In this document: positions 26,771 to 36,437 of the stretch, one piece after another
Layout of the letters: each line of letters begins with the position of its first letter
How positions within the stretch are numbered: the stretch's first letter is position 1
DNA from: Butyrivibrio fibrisolvens
Lineage (GTDB): Bacteria; Bacillota; Clostridia; Lachnospirales; Lachnospiraceae
Direction of reading: 5' to 3'
DNA: 64,000 nucleotides
Assembly (NCBI RefSeq): GCF_023206215.1
Contig: NZ_CP065800.1
Span: forward strand, 1,178,001-1,242,000
Made by a program: the position numbers and the translations under genes
Notes under the pieces: model-generated
What the model saw: the letters and a program-made list of their open reading frames with translations, nothing else
Databases searched by the model: none
Told to the model about the DNA's origin: nothing

Positions 26771-29700
26771 ATGAAAAAGAAGACTTCGCTTAAAAATATT
26801 GGACTTTTTTTATAATCTATACAGTTATATATCTGGCGATAACAGCCCTTATATATTACTATTTCAACGCTCAGAACAAGAGCATGGTATATCATTATGA
26901 TGGCTGGTATCAGCATATCAAGGCTCTCACCTATTATTCCCAGTGGCTTAGAGATAGTATAGTAAGCCTTCTTCATGGAGAAGGTCTTAAGACGTGGACA
27001 TTTGGAATCGGCTATGGTGCTGATATTATAACGACTTTGTCTTACTATTGTATAGGTGATCCTCTTACACTCCTGTCAGTTTTTTTCTCAAGGGGCAATA
27101 TAATATACCTCTATCACTTCCTGCTTCTTCTAAGACCTTATCTTGGAGGACTGTTTTTTGCGCTGTATTGTTATTACAAGCTTTCACATGATAGATATGA
27201 TCAAAACACTAGTATGGTAAGAGGCGGGATCAGTCTGCCTGTGATGATCGGTGCTGCAATTGCTTATGACTTTAGCGAAGTGACTTTATATCTTGGTCGC
27301 TGGCATCCTTATTTCATTATCCCGCTTGTTATATTCCCGCTTATCCTTCTTGGAGTAGAGAAGATCTTTTGTGAAAAAAGGCCCTTGCTTTATATAATAG
27401 CTGTTTTTCTGGGAGGTGTCAGTAACTTCTATTTCTTCTACATGATGATGATATTTACTGCTCTGTATATCATTGTCAGAGGCTTTAAAAACTGGAATAT
27501 CTCGGAATATTCACGCTATACATGTATAGAATCTGAAGATGATAAGCATAAATCTAAAGATGATAAGTATAAATCTGAAGATAATAAACATAACTCTAAA
27601 GATTATGAGTCTAAAGGAAATAAGAATTTAGTAGTATCAGGTATAAAATCATATATATTTGGTATACTTCCCTTTGCGCCGTATACCCTTCTTGGAATAG
27701 GCCTTGCTGCAGTAATGTTCCTTCCTATCGTCATTTCTTTTGTCCAGAATCCAAGATCAGGACTGGATTTTGCAGTATATACATTATATGAGCCAAGATA
27801 TTATGTAAGGCTTCTTAGAAATCTTATAACATTTGTTGATCATCCTATGTATGATACTCAGGTGGGTCTGTCATCACCTGTTATAGCAGCTATCATTCTC
27901 TTATTCTGCGTTAAGGGTCATAAGAGACTTAAAGTTGTAACTGTTCTTACAGCTATGGGACTTATACTGCCTGTATGTGGATGGGGGCTCAACGGCTTTT
28001 CTTATATGATCAACAGATGGACCTTCGCAGTAGTCATGCTGGGATGCTATATACTTGTAGCTTTATTTGAAGAGATCATGTCTCTTTCTGCTATAAGATC
28101 CTTAGTATTTGCGCTATTATGTTTCGGCTATGCCTGCCTTTTAAAAGGACTTCATCTTCTTAACGGTGAAGACATAAATCCAAGAGATAACGCAAGAGTT
28201 TCTATAAAAATACTTATTATTTTCGCTCTTGTAGTTCTTGTTAATTCTATAGTCAGGAGTAATTCAAAAAAGGCCTATATTAAGAGAAAAAATGTGTTCA
28301 GGGTTATAGTAGGAATCGTTGCAATGGCCCTTACTGTGACTTCTGTCGTTTATAATATCTATTACGGATATGAAGGATCAAAAGGCAATTTCTCGCAGGA
28401 TTTTATGGACAAGATGAATGCGCAGGAATATGAAACTCAGATCATGAACAATGAGGTCCTTGCTGTTGAGAAAGCTGCAAGTCTTGATTCTGTTTCGGAT
28501 TCGCTGTACAGATATTCAGGATATGATCTTGTATGGAATGGCGGAATCCTTGACGGAGTATCATCAACGGATTTTTACTTTAGCCTTGCTAATGGGAATA
28601 TTTCCAATTTCCTGACACTTCTTGGAGTCAAGGAACAGTTCACATTTGGTTATCAGGGGCTTGATGAGAGGTTCATACTTAATACACTTGCAAATGTAAG
28701 ATATTATACGATTTCAGCTTACGATGAAGCTCAGACACAGTTCGTACCTTTTGGATTTACACAGCGCTATGATGTTCCTGAAGGCGAGATCCCGTGGAGC
28801 ACTGTTACTAACTACAAGGTGTTTTCAAACGTCATGCCATTATCTATAGGCATGAATTATACAGGCTACATTAATGAGTCGGATTTTATGAATGCAAGCC
28901 TTGCTGAGCGCCAGGAGATGATAGCTCAGGGCGTTGTAGTATCAGATGAGGCAGCTGACAAGCTTGCAGCTATGGGGTATGATGCCTGTGAACCGGAATA
29001 TACTCAGATAGATATTCCTTATACTATAAGTGTAAGTGACGGTGTGACAGTGACTGATAGTGCTTTTTTAAGTACTGTAGATGGAGGTACTGTAACCTTC
29101 AATTTCCAGGGAATGCCTAACTGTGAGACCTATCTTTGCATCAAAGATCTTGTATGCAAGGATGATGAGAACGCAAGATTTCTTCTTACATTTGAAGGCT
29201 TCTATGATTCTGATGCACAGGGAGAGCCTTATATAACCAAGACACTTATGTATCAGACCCCTCTTAGCCAGTTCTATAGTAACTGGCATGATTTTATCAT
29301 CAATATGGGTATGAGGGCTGATGCTTCGTACTCTATAAGGCTTACACTTCCTGCAGATGCAACATACTCTTTCGACAATATCAGTATTGTATGTCAGCCT
29401 ATGGACATGGCTGCTGCGAAGATGATGGAGCACCTTTCTGAGCCTATGACAGATCTTGACCTTCATCTAAGCCAGGAAGCTCATGCTACAGATACTGTTA
29501 CTGGTAATGTATCTCTATCAGAAGATAGCCTTGTCCTTCTTAGTATTCCATATACAAAGGGATGGACGGCTTATGTAGATGGAGTAGAGACAGATCTTGT
29601 ACAGGCAGATGTAATGTATATGGCAGTTCCTGTTTCGGCCGGTGATCATACGATAGAGCTTAGATATCATACTTCAGGGCTTTTGGCAGGTTGCATTGTC

Positions 29701-29784
29701 TCTATAGTGTCACTACTTGTTTTGATAATATTCATGGTATATGTAAGGAATAAAGGCAGGAAGCGCATATCTGAAGATGTTTAA
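26771..29784 (+). CDS. YfhO-family GT-C membrane protein with N-terminal frameshift in a T7 tract
   Basis: The main frame (26884-29784, 966 residues) is a YfhO-type protein (PF09586): first-loop YHYDGWYQH, about twelve helices, and a C-terminal outer domain ending in VDGVETDLVQADVMYMAVPV. The natural start is ATG 26771 (M K K K T S L K N I G L F), but this frame stops at once after seven Ts (26805-26811). One more T restores FFIIYTVIYLAITALIYYY and fuses it to the main frame. The paralogue at 45832-48756 has exactly this N-terminus (FLIYTVLYIVIIAF). Slippage variation, mutation or sequencing error are all possible. Residues near 219-239 of the main frame hold a seven-residue repeat. Confidence 0.8.
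26805..26811 (+). other. T7 homopolymer at the YfhO frameshift
   Basis: Seven Ts follow ggac. T8 would join the start at 26771 to the 966-residue frame, whereas T7 gives a 14-residue peptide. No start codon with a ribosome site is available in the downstream frame before ATG 26884. Confidence 0.85.
27538..27600 (+). repeat. Three 21-bp in-frame tandem repeats in YfhO gene
   Basis: Units encode DDKHKSK, DDKYKSE and DNKHNSK, followed by a partial DYESK. They lie in a cytoplasmic-type charged loop. The YfhO paralogue on the other strand lacks this array at the equivalent place. Confidence 0.8.
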
Positions 29785-29807
29785 GGATTATGGGAGCTGA
29801 TTGATAG

Positions 29808-31667
29808 ATGAGTATATTTTCTTTTTTTAAAAAAAGACTAAAAAAATTTCAGACCATATCAGAACTTGTTATATTTCCGGTGCTTCTTTTTCTGTATCCT
29901 TTTGTGGCAGTGAATCAGGGGATAGATTTAAGCGATGTGACATACAGCCTCGGTAACTACCAGTTCTTCGATGCTATGGATACCAACTGGAAGCTGTCTA
30001 TATTTATTCCAAGTCTTGTGGGTCACCTTATGACATATCTCCCGGGCGCAGGTACAATGCTTGGGATGAAGATATATACTACGCTTTTTGTATCTGTGAT
30101 GGCGCTTATCGTATACTATGCTATTAAGACCATAATCCCGGGGTGGATGGTCTTTATCGGTGAATGGATAGCTATAAGCCTTAGCTGGTGTCCTTATGTG
30201 ATCTTATATAATTACATGACATACCTTTTTATGACTTTAGGACTTTTGTTTCTTCTGGATGGCATCATGACTTTTGAAGGCAGAAAGCAGGATATACGTC
30301 TGTTTCTGGCAGGAGTCTTCCTTGGATGCAACGTACTTGTCAGACTTCCGAATGTGCTGGAAGCTTCTTTTATCCTGATCCTCTTTTTTGCTGTCTATGT
30401 TAATAAAGAGAAGATCCAGACCCTTATCCATAGAACAGCTGTGTGCGTAGTGGGATATATTTCAGGTGCTGTGATCCCTCTTATGATCGCGATCTTCATG
30501 TATGGACCTTCAGCCTATGCATCAATGCTTAAGTGGCTTTCTTCTGTGTCCGGTGATTCCGGTAATTCTCACAGCATGGCAGCTACAACTCTTTTAACTC
30601 TCAGCGCTTACAGGACCACAGCTTCCAAGATGGCGGTCATGATTCCATGTGTAGTAGTCGGGGTTATACTTTTTTATCTGATCAGTAAGAGGACGGCCGG
30701 TATCAGGATCCTTAATATAGCTAAGATCATCTATCTTGCAGGGATACTGGTACTTGTGAAGTTCTATTTCTCTAACGGGGTATTTACGACCAATTACTGG
30801 TATTATGATTCTATGTTTCAGGCTGCTATGATGTTTATAGTATTAAGTCTGGTTCTTGATATACTTGATATTCTTTCTGCTTTTGCAGAAAGAACTGATC
30901 TGGTTGTAATAATGCCCGGGACGCAGGGGGAGAGGATCATGGCCTTTCTATCTCTTATGGTGATAGTGATAACCCCCTTTGGAAGCGATAACTATACATT
31001 CCCCATAGTTAACAACCTCTTCCTTGTAGCGCCTATTACACTTGCCCAGTTAAGGCGCGTTGCAAGAAGAGCTACATCTGTTCATATGCCTAGAACGGGG
31101 CTAAGGACACAGGAAGCCAGAGATAAGTTTGATCTTGAATGCGCAGTGCATTTTCCATGGAAGTATATGTGCGTTATGATAGTACTTGTAGTTATAATAC
31201 AAGGAACCTTGTTCAAGGCGGGATATTCTTTTGTGGATGGAGCAGATGGCAGGCCAAGAGATAGCAAGGTGACATCTGTAGACAAGCTCGAAGGCCTATA
31301 TACTACAAGCGATAATGCAGCTGAGATTGAAAAGTTATATAAAGTCTTTAAAGACAATGACCTTTTTGATCATGAACTTCTGCAGTTTGGAGAATCCCCC
31401 GGACTTTCATATGCGTTTGATATGAAGCCGGCTATTTATACGACATGGCCTACTCTTGAAAGTAATACCGTTGATATATTTGATGATGCTTTAATGAATA
31501 TTTCAGCAAGACCTGTTATCATTACAGATGCTGATATGATGACAGAATATCAGGACAGCCCTTCGGTTTTAAGTAAGATTGATATATTATTGGACTATAT
31601 TGCGTCAAACGATTATAATATAGTCTTTGAGGACGAAAATTATATTGTCTATGTGCCGTGTGATTGA
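29808..31667 (+). CDS. Multi-pass membrane protein, probable GT-C type
   Basis: Not assigned to a named family with certainty. A basic cytoplasmic N-terminus is followed by a helix, then an outer loop with NQGIDLSDVTYSLGNYQFF, whose acidic pair after the first helix fits the GT-C plan. About ten more helices follow (NYMTYLFMTLGLLFLLDGI, RLPNVLEASFILILFF) and a C-terminal outer domain of about 150 residues. It sits between YfhO and GtrA genes, suggesting use of a lipid-phosphate sugar on the outer face. Function is inferred from topology and neighbours. Confidence 0.6.
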   Translation: MSIFSFFKKRLKKFQTISELVIFPVLLFLYPFVAVNQGIDLSDVTYSLGNYQFFDAMDTNWKLSIFIPSLVGHLMTYLPGAGTMLGMKIYTTLFVSVMALIVYYAIKTIIPGWMVFIGEWIAISLSWCPYVILYNYMTYLFMTLGLLFLLDGIMTFEGRKQDIRLFLAGVFLGCNVLVRLPNVLEASFILILFFAVYVNKEKIQTLIHRTAVCVVGYISGAVIPLMIAIFMYGPSAYASMLKWLSSVSGDSGNSHSMAATTLLTLSAYRTTASKMAVMIPCVVVGVILFYLISKRTAGIRILNIAKIIYLAGILVLVKFYFSNGVFTTNYWYYDSMFQAAMMFIVLSLVLDILDILSAFAERTDLVVIMPGTQGERIMAFLSLMVIVITPFGSDNYTFPIVNNLFLVAPITLAQLRRVARRATSVHMPRTGLRTQEARDKFDLECAVHFPWKYMCVMIVLVVIIQGTLFKAGYSFVDGADGRPRDSKVTSVDKLEGLYTTSDNAAEIEKLYKVFKDNDLFDHELLQFGESPGLSYAFDMKPAIYTTWPTLESNTVDIFDDALMNISARPVIITDADMMTEYQDSPSVLSKIDILLDYIASNDYNIVFEDENYIVYVPCD

Positions 31668-31716
31668 GTCTTCATCTTTTTTGCAAAGAATCGCAATATA
31701 ATAGTTAGGAGAATTT

Positions 31717-32187
31717 ATGGTGGCTTTAGAAGAAAAGAAGGATATTTTTGACAGGATCATGTCGCTTCCTGTTCTGAATATATTTGAACCGTTTTATAAA
31801 AAGCATAAGGAAGGGCTTTTGTACCTCTTTTTTGGAGGACTTGCTTTCTTTTTAAGTATCTTCCTGTATTGGTTCATGTATAGTGTTATGCATCTTAATG
31901 AGCTTGTTAACAACACTATTGACTGGATCATATGCGTTGCATTTCAGTTTTTTACCAACAGAACCTGGGTATTTGATGGCAAGGTTGATAATACCAGAGA
32001 TTTTGTAAAGCAGGCAGCATCCTTCACATTAGGAAGACTTTTTACTCTTGTAGTTGAAGATGTGCTTTTGTTTATCTTTATAACACTTCTTGGCTTTGCT
32101 CAGATGCCTGTAAAGCTTGCGGCTACATTTGTAGTAATTGTGCTGAATTATGTTATCAGTAAGCTGTTTGTATTTAAAGAGAAATAA
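31717..32187 (+). CDS. GtrA-family polyprenyl-phosphate-sugar flippase
   Basis: Small protein of 156 residues with four membrane helices. LLYLFFGGLAFFLSIFLYW, FQFFTNRTWVFDG and NYVISKLFVFKEK are the GtrA (PF04138) landmarks. GtrA/GtcA proteins are thought to flip undecaprenyl-phosphate monosaccharides made by GtrB-like GT2 enzymes so that GT-C enzymes outside can use them. It is the only GtrA in the window, while there are two GtrB-like and one Dpm1-like synthases, so it may be shared. A good SD (taggag) precedes the ATG. Confidence 0.9.
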   Translation: MVALEEKKDIFDRIMSLPVLNIFEPFYKKHKEGLLYLFFGGLAFFLSIFLYWFMYSVMHLNELVNNTIDWIICVAFQFFTNRTWVFDGKVDNTRDFVKQAASFTLGRLFTLVVEDVLLFIFITLLGFAQMPVKLAATFVVIVLNYVISKLFVFKEK

Positions 32188-32304
32188 AATACATTAATGT
32201 TTGGTAGTAGATATTGTACGAACAGACTACTGTATAAAGCTAAAAGCGCATTGTCCTAGTACACAGAAAGTAATGATCTATTCTAAATAACTGACGGATG
32301 TCAG

Positions 32305-32332
32305 TAGACAGCAAATTAAGAGACTATATAAT
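32305..32332 (+). promoter_or_regulatory. Sigma-70-type promoter before wecE
   Basis: TAGACA (32305-32310), a 16-base spacer and TATAAT (32327-32332). This lies in a 176-base gap between gtrA and the aminotransferase gene, 32 bases before its ATG. The small hairpin ctgac/gtcag just upstream has no T run. Confidence 0.55.
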
Positions 32333-32363
32333 AAGATTGCCAGCCTCTTAGGGAGAAAAGCTT

Positions 32364-33509
32364 ATGAACGATAATTTTATTCCTTTTAACATTCCACCTT
32401 TTACAGGTAAAGAAATGGATTATATCCGCGTATGCGTTGATAATCAGAAGATATGCGGCGATGGTGAATTCACAGCAAGAGATAATGAGTGGATTGAGAA
32501 GAAGACAGGAGTTACTAAAGCGCTTCTTACAACATCCTGCACACATGCTACAGAGATGGCAGCAATCCTTTGTAATATCAAAGAAGGCGATGAAGTTATC
32601 ATGCCGTCTTATACATTCGTATCTACAGCTAACGCATTTGTACTTCGCGGAGCTACTGTTGTATTTGTAGATATCAGACCTGATACTATGAATATTGATG
32701 AGACCAAGATTGAAGCTGCTATAACTCCTAAGACAAGAGCTATCGTACCTGTACACTATGCAGGTGTATCTTGTGAGATGGATACTATCATGGATATAGC
32801 TAAGCGCCATAACCTCATCGTTATAGAAGATGCAGCTCAGGGCGTTATGTCTTCTTACAAAGGTAAAGCCCTTGGCTCTATCGGAGATTTTGGTAACTAT
32901 TCATTCCATGAAACCAAGAACTACAGTATGGGTGAAGGCGGAGCACTTCTTCTTCGTGATGACACTTATGTAGATGACGCTATCATCATCCGTGAGAAGG
33001 GTACTAATCGTACACTTTATAAGCTTGGCAAGGTTGATAAGTATTCCTGGATTGAGCCAGGATCATCCTTCCTTCCTAGTGATATGAATGCTGCATATCT
33101 GTATGCACAGCTTCAGATGGCAGATGAGATCAATGATGCTCGTATGGATCACTGGAACAGATATTATGAAGCATTAAGACCACTTGGCGAAAAAGGTCTT
33201 ATCGAGCTTCCCGTAGTTCCTGAAGGCTGCGTACACAATGCTCATATGTTCTATATCAAGTGTAAAGATCTTGAAGAAAGACAGGGCCTTATCGAGTTTC
33301 TTAAGAGTAATTGCATACTTCCTGCTTCTCACTATGTACCACTTCACTCATCAAAGGCAGGTCTTAAATATACAAGATTCCATGGTGAGGACGTTTATAC
33401 TACAAAAGAAAGCGAAAGACTTCTCCGTCTTCCTATGTATTATAAGCTTCGCAATGATGAAATCGATGAAGTTGTTAACAGAGTAAAGCAGTACTATAAG
33501 TTCAGCTGA
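32364..33509 (+). CDS. wecE: dTDP-4-amino-4,6-dideoxygalactose transaminase
   Basis: DegT/StrS aminotransferase that makes dTDP-Fuc4N from dTDP-4-keto-6-deoxyglucose. The whole protein follows WecE/RffA: IPFNIPPFTGKEMDYI start, PSYTFVSTANAFVLRGA, VPVHYAGVSCEMD, IEDAAQGV and SFHETKNYSMGEGGA with PLP lysine K185, and SHYVPLHSS. Length (381) is typical. The dTDP-glucose genes rmlA/rmlB are not in this window. The SD agggaga precedes the ATG. It lies among decoration genes, so Fuc4N may be a side-branch sugar; this last point is inference. Confidence 0.93.
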   Translation: MNDNFIPFNIPPFTGKEMDYIRVCVDNQKICGDGEFTARDNEWIEKKTGVTKALLTTSCTHATEMAAILCNIKEGDEVIMPSYTFVSTANAFVLRGATVVFVDIRPDTMNIDETKIEAAITPKTRAIVPVHYAGVSCEMDTIMDIAKRHNLIVIEDAAQGVMSSYKGKALGSIGDFGNYSFHETKNYSMGEGGALLLRDDTYVDDAIIIREKGTNRTLYKLGKVDKYSWIEPGSSFLPSDMNAAYLYAQLQMADEINDARMDHWNRYYEALRPLGEKGLIELPVVPEGCVHNAHMFYIKCKDLEERQGLIEFLKSNCILPASHYVPLHSSKAGLKYTRFHGEDVYTTKESERLLRLPMYYKLRNDEIDEVVNRVKQYYKFS

Positions 33510-33600
33510 TGATCTTATTGATCTTAACAAATAAGCAGTCTTAATAAGTGATCTTATGAAAGAAGGCTTATAAAAATGTACAATGAAAATAGTATTATAT

Positions 33601-33639
33601 AGTCCCGTGGGTAGGGACTTGAGTTTAAATTATGACTCA
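33601..33639 (+). other. Two adjacent small hairpins in the leader of the 33662 gene
   Basis: AGTCCC/GGGACT (33601-33606 with 33614-33619, loop of seven) is followed directly by TGAGT/ACTCA (33620-33624 with 33635-33639). No T run follows, so a terminator is not supported. It may be a structured 5' leader. Confidence 0.4.
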
Positions 33640-33661
33640 GTGATCAGGTGGAGGATAAAGG

Positions 33662-35401
33662 TTGCAAAGCAGTAAAAAGAGGACTCTTTTAAATATATGC
33701 ATAGCAGCTGGAATCACTGCGGTAATAATGCTGCAGATTGCAGCGTTATTTGATTACTATTTTGATCTTAATGATGATGTGCTGATGAAGGACCTTCTTA
33801 GCGGAAGCTATACAGGGACTCCTTCCGCACATAATATACAGATGCTGTATCCTATCAGTGCTTTGATCAGTTTGCTATACAGACTTTTCAGACATGCTGA
33901 TGTATACGGCATCTTTTTATGCCTGTGTCAATATGGCTGCATGTTTCTGTTATTTCGTAGAACGCTTGATGTTATAGATAATAAAATGTGCAGACTGGTG
34001 GCGATTGTCTTCGAAGTTGTACTATCTATTGGATGTATCATGGGACACTTTGTATATGTGCAGTATACATTTACAGTAGCTATGATGGCAGGAATTGCAG
34101 CCTTTCTGGTTATTACAGGCAAAGGATTAAAGAATAGGATTCTTGTATGCCTGATAATATGGCTATCATTTCTTGTCCGATCGGAGATGCTTCTATTGAT
34201 GCTTCCTATTGCCGGTATGGCTTGGGGGGATAGATTTATCCGTGATCTTGAAGATGGCGATAAGAAAAAGACAAGAACGATATATGTACAATGGGCTATT
34301 GTACTTTTTCTGGGGCTGGTGGTATGTAAGGGAATAGATATTGCAGCCTATAGTTTTGGGGGATGGCCTGAGTTTAGACGGTTATTTGATGCAAGAACAG
34401 AGCTTTATGATTATCAGACAATCCCTGAGTATGAGGGCAATGAAGAGTTTTATGATTCTATAGGCCTTGATGAAGCAGAGGTTGAACTCTTATTTAACTA
34501 TAATTTTGGACTTGATGAAGAGATTGATTCCAGGGTTATGGGAGAGATAGCGGCTTACGCAAGATCTATAAAAGAAGAAACTCCGATGACGCAGCGGATT
34601 AGGACAGCCCTTTCTAAGTATATATACAGACTTCATCATTTGGGATTTCAGGAAGGCTTTGAATATCCCCAGACTGATGCTCCTTGGAACTTCATAATAC
34701 TCATATTGTATATGATCATTATCTTTGCAGCTGTTTCAAAGAAAAAATCAGGGATTATTACGGTATTATATCTAGCAGTATTATTTATATTAAGATCATT
34801 ATTATGGATGTATATACTAGTTGGTGAAAGAGATCCTATCAGAGTTACTCATGGACTTATGTTCGCTGAAATAATGCTGCTTCTGGGAATCGTAGTAAGG
34901 ACAATGTCTCTTGAAGATAGGAAGTTATATACAAGAGGTGGATTATTACTACTTATAGTGCTGACACTTGTTTATATTCCAAACACAGTGAACGTATCTA
35001 AAGAGGAAGCCAGGCAAAGGAGTATAGTTAACTCATCTTATGAAGCACTATATGATTATATGGATGAGCATTCGCAAAACTTTTATTGGATAGATGTATA
35101 TTCATCTGTTTCATATTCTGAGAAGATGTTTACATATGTTGATAATGGGATTGATAATTATGATATACTAGGTGGCTGGGCTTGTAAGAGCCCTTTGCAG
35201 GTAGAGAAGCTTGATGCATTCGGATATAAGGATATTCAGTCTTCACTTCTGACTGATAATTCCTATCTCGTGATAAGTAGCGAGTATTCGACGGACTGGT
35301 TGGTAGCATATTATAATGATAAGGGCATTAAGATCGTACCCAATGAAGTGGATGTTGTTGGGGGATTTAAAATAATGAAGATTTCGGAAGAAACAGAATA
35401 A
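33662..35401 (+). CDS. GT-C-like membrane protein (GtrII-like)
   Basis: Multi-pass protein of 579 residues. After the first helix comes ALFDYYFDLNDDVLMKDLLSG, an acidic first outer loop typical of GT-C enzymes and close in style to the GtrII/DUF6056 type. Then follow about ten helices (SLIYRLF-like segments, YTFTVAMMAGIAAFLVI, WLSFLVRSEMLLLMLP) and an outer C-terminal domain of about 130 residues. The start is TTG 33662, seven bases after GGAGG. It heads a trio with a GtrB-like GT2 and a DUF6020 protein that recurs at 50484-55082. Substrate unknown. Confidence 0.65.
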   Translation: MQSSKKRTLLNICIAAGITAVIMLQIAALFDYYFDLNDDVLMKDLLSGSYTGTPSAHNIQMLYPISALISLLYRLFRHADVYGIFLCLCQYGCMFLLFRRTLDVIDNKMCRLVAIVFEVVLSIGCIMGHFVYVQYTFTVAMMAGIAAFLVITGKGLKNRILVCLIIWLSFLVRSEMLLLMLPIAGMAWGDRFIRDLEDGDKKKTRTIYVQWAIVLFLGLVVCKGIDIAAYSFGGWPEFRRLFDARTELYDYQTIPEYEGNEEFYDSIGLDEAEVELLFNYNFGLDEEIDSRVMGEIAAYARSIKEETPMTQRIRTALSKYIYRLHHLGFQEGFEYPQTDAPWNFIILILYMIIIFAAVSKKKSGIITVLYLAVLFILRSLLWMYILVGERDPIRVTHGLMFAEIMLLLGIVVRTMSLEDRKLYTRGGLLLLIVLTLVYIPNTVNVSKEEARQRSIVNSSYEALYDYMDEHSQNFYWIDVYSSVSYSEKMFTYVDNGIDNYDILGGWACKSPLQVEKLDAFGYKDIQSSLLTDNSYLVISSEYSTDWLVAYYNDKGIKIVPNEVDVVGGFKIMKISEETE

Positions 35402-35471
35402 TCCTGTAGTAATCATGTGTCAAAGGGGCTTTTGACGCATGCCTCACTATTTTAGAAAAGAGACAATAATT

Positions 35472-36437
35472 ATGGATAAAGTGATTAGTTATATAATTCC
35501 ATGTTATAGATCAGAAAATACACTGGGGAATGTTATATCTGAGATTGAAGAATCTATGAATAAGATCTCCGGATATGATTATGAGATCATATGCATTAAT
35601 GATGGATCTCCTGATAATACATGGCAGACAATTAAGAAACTTAGTACTGTACATAAAAAGCTTATAGGTATTAACTTTGCTAAAAACTTCGGACAGCATG
35701 CGGCTCTTATGGCAGGACTTCGCAGATCTAAAGGTGACATAGTGATATGCCTTGATGATGATGGACAGACTCCGGCCAATGAAGCATACAAACTTATTGA
35801 TGCCATAGAGGCTGGAGCTGATGCAGTATATGCACGATATGAACACAAGAAGCATTCCATATTCAGAAACTTTGGCAGCGCTATGAATGAGTGGATGGCT
35901 CATGTGATGATAGGTAAGCCTAAGGAACTGTATGTATCAAGCTATTTTGCAGCAAGAAGATTTGTTGTAGATGAGATGTGCAGATATAAGGGATCATATC
36001 CTTATGTTATCGGACTGGTTCTTCGTACTACCAGGAATATAGTCAATGTTGATGTCAATCATAGAGCAAGAGAAATTGGAAGTAGCGGATATACATTTAG
36101 TAAACTTATAAAGCTTTGGATGAATGGTTTTACTGCATTTTCTATAGTTCCTCTTAGAGTGGCGACACTTTCCGGAAGTATATTCGCTTGTGTGGGCTTT
36201 TTATATGGCATTTTTACTATTATTAAGAAGTTAGTTCTTGGAGATCAACTTGATATACTCCCTCTTGGTTTTAGTGCTCTTATGTCTGTAATGGTATTTA
36301 TGGGCGGTATGCTAATGCTCATGGTCGGACTTGCAGGTGAGTATATAGGCAGATCTTATATATCTCTTAATGACGATCCTCAGTATGTTGTTAGAGATGT
36401 AATAGGCGAAGAAACTAAGGGTGAAAAGGATAATTAA
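35472..36437 (+). CDS. GtrB/ArnC-like GT2, polyprenyl-phosphate sugar synthase
   Basis: GT2 enzyme with two C-terminal membrane helices, the layout of GtrB, CsbB and ArnC. Motifs: YIIPCYRSENT (7-17), INDGSPDNT (42-50), FAKNFGQHAALMAGL (69-83), LDDDGQTP (94-101). It should make undecaprenyl-phosphate-sugar on the inner face. I prefer ATG 35472 because the reading from 35439 adds 11 residues that the paralogue at 52006 lacks. The end overlaps the next ATG by one base (taATG), so the DUF6020 protein is co-translated and is the likely user. Confidence 0.88.
   Translation: MDKVISYIIPCYRSENTLGNVISEIEESMNKISGYDYEIICINDGSPDNTWQTIKKLSTVHKKLIGINFAKNFGQHAALMAGLRRSKGDIVICLDDDGQTPANEAYKLIDAIEAGADAVYARYEHKKHSIFRNFGSAMNEWMAHVMIGKPKELYVSSYFAARRFVVDEMCRYKGSYPYVIGLVLRTTRNIVNVDVNHRAREIGSSGYTFSKLIKLWMNGFTAFSIVPLRVATLSGSIFACVGFLYGIFTIIKKLVLGDQLDILPLGFSALMSVMVFMGGMLMLMVGLAGEYIGRSYISLNDDPQYVVRDVIGEETKGEKDN

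Noticed and set aside
26884..29784. ATG 26884 as a true start of an intact shorter YfhO gene
   Set aside because: It has no ribosome site and would lack the first helix, which is encoded just upstream in the same frame and starts from ATG 26771 if one T is added.
33601..33639. Hairpins before the 33662 gene as a riboswitch or terminator
   Set aside because: No T run and no recognisable aptamer consensus; recorded only as a structured leader at low confidence.
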